Shown here piece after piece: positions 61,939-62,594 of a DNA stretch of 62,594 nucleotides. The position numbers were made by a program, and so were the translations under genes. The notes beneath the pieces are model-generated. The model did not search any database. It saw nothing but the letters and a program-made list of their open reading frames with translations, and was not told the DNA's origin. Source of the DNA: Obelidium mucronatum (taxonomy: Eukaryota > Chytridiomycota > Chytridiomycetes > Chytridiales > Chytriomycetaceae); assembly GCA_025765595.1 (NCBI GenBank), contig JAIVFH010000158.1:1-62594 (forward strand), written 5' to 3'. Positions within the stretch are counted from its first letter, which is position 1. Each line of letters starts with the position of its first letter.

Positions 61939-62594
61939 TCATCTCCAGACATTGCGTTTCTTTGGTTGCTGCAGATTCTTGATTCGAATGTGCTTTTCAA
62001 GTAATTCTGCCACTTTGGCGTGTTTCTTTTTCTTTGCCCAATACAAAGGAGCCCCATTTTGCGCCTTGGCATCCACTCGTGAATCTGCAAGCAACAGCTT
62101 CACAACATTAAACAGTCCTCCGTCCGTCCGATGCAATAATAATGGCGTTGTTATCTTCCGACGCTGGATCCGCTCGTCCATCTTTCAAAAGCAGCTTCAC
62201 AACCCCAACTTGGTTACCCTGAGCAGCGAGGCGAATCGCTATGCTTCCTCTATCTGCTGGATCAACGCGAGGATCAGCAAGTAAAAGTTTGACGATTTCA
62301 GTGTGGCCAAACTCGGCTGCATAAGAAAGACAGGTATTTTCAAAAGTGGATGGATCGACAGACGGGACTTTGATGAGCAATTTGACAACATCCAAGTGGC
62401 CGTTTCGACATGCCCAACGAATCGCTCTGCATTTGTTCTGGGTTGGGTCAAAACAGGGATCCTCAAGAAGTGTGTGGATCAAGATATAGGCTTGGGTTGC
62501 AGGCATGTTCCAGCGAAGCGACCACACTTAGGTAGTTTTGATTGATCGATAATCGTTTCTACTAGGTTCCAGTCGGGGGCGGCTAGGATCTCCT
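61939..62594 (-). pseudogene. F-box-like/ankyrin-repeat gene, 5' partial, two frame breaks
   Basis: The sequence enters the window inside the family linker (EILAAPDWNLVETIIDQSKL). Near 62533 the frame shifts before WSLRWNMPATQAY. Ankyrin repeats follow (DPCFDPTQNKCRAIRWACRNGHLDVVKLL and three more). At 62119-62130 the four bases CGGA (minus strand) occur twice in a row. This takes the frame out between AIIIAS and DGGLFNVVKLLLADSRVD; with one copy the repeat would read through normally. The last part ends KKRNVWR. The F-box-like start lies beyond the window. Confidence 0.7.

Overview
Eukaryotic nuclear DNA, most likely from a zoosporic (chytrid-type) fungus. The fungal signs are a P3A plasma-membrane H+-ATPase, an Ecl1-type zinc protein, an ArAE/FUSC transporter, a secreted lipoxygenase and spliceosomal introns mostly 55-77 nt long (GTRNGT...YAG). 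A DPY30-domain protein, a family usual in flagellated cells, and an expanded family of F-box-like/ankyrin proteins fit a chytrid. The species cannot be named from the sequence. There are no operons; genes lie on both strands with short spacers.

Layout. 0-6 kb: a broken secreted-protein gene, a His/Ala-rich repeat protein with a GPI-type tail, three thioredoxin-fold genes that all carry a C-P-F/Y-T site instead of CxxC, and an Ecl1-like protein. 6-11 kb: MCT-like MFS transporter, DGAT2, GH26 glycosidase. 12-17 kb: a mobile-element island, with a tRNA-Leu(AAG) gene split in its D-loop by about 1.3 kb of foreign DNA, then a two-gene IS630/Tc1-mariner-type transposon. 17-25 kb: H+-ATPase and a villin/gelsolin-like protein. 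25.8-30.8 kb: a 5009-bp transposon with 403-bp terminal inverted repeats, encoding a RecQ-like helicase and a DUF6589-like protein, inserted into a secreted Ala-rich protein gene with a 7-bp target duplication. 31-46 kb: secreted repeat protein, FUSC/ArAE transporter, sulfite oxidase, broken NPR/HAL-type kinase, bacterial-like phosphoribosyltransferase, two small paralogues, nitroreductase, ankyrin gene, class I-like haem peroxidase. 46-50 kb: two small secreted proteins sharing a C-terminal tail and a second, diverged copy of the two-gene IS630-type transposon with a 79-bp perfect hairpin at one end. 50-62.6 kb: aspartokinase-like protein without the catalytic motif, DPY30 protein, secreted lipoxygenase, F-box/LRR protein, C2H2 zinc-finger protein and a cluster of F-box-like/ankyrin genes, the last cut by the window end.

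The strongest candidates for something undescribed are (1) the RecQ + DUF6589 transposon, whose ends, target duplication and pre-insertion reading frame can all be read directly, and (2) the IS630-type element, which carries a conserved second gene in both copies. Several otherwise well-conserved genes contain one small frame break (about 0.2, 35.28, 38-39, 43.16, 45.95 and 62.12 kb). Either these are real lesions or the assembly has residual indels; the sequence alone cannot decide. Exon coordinates were derived by hand from splice signals and frame continuity.
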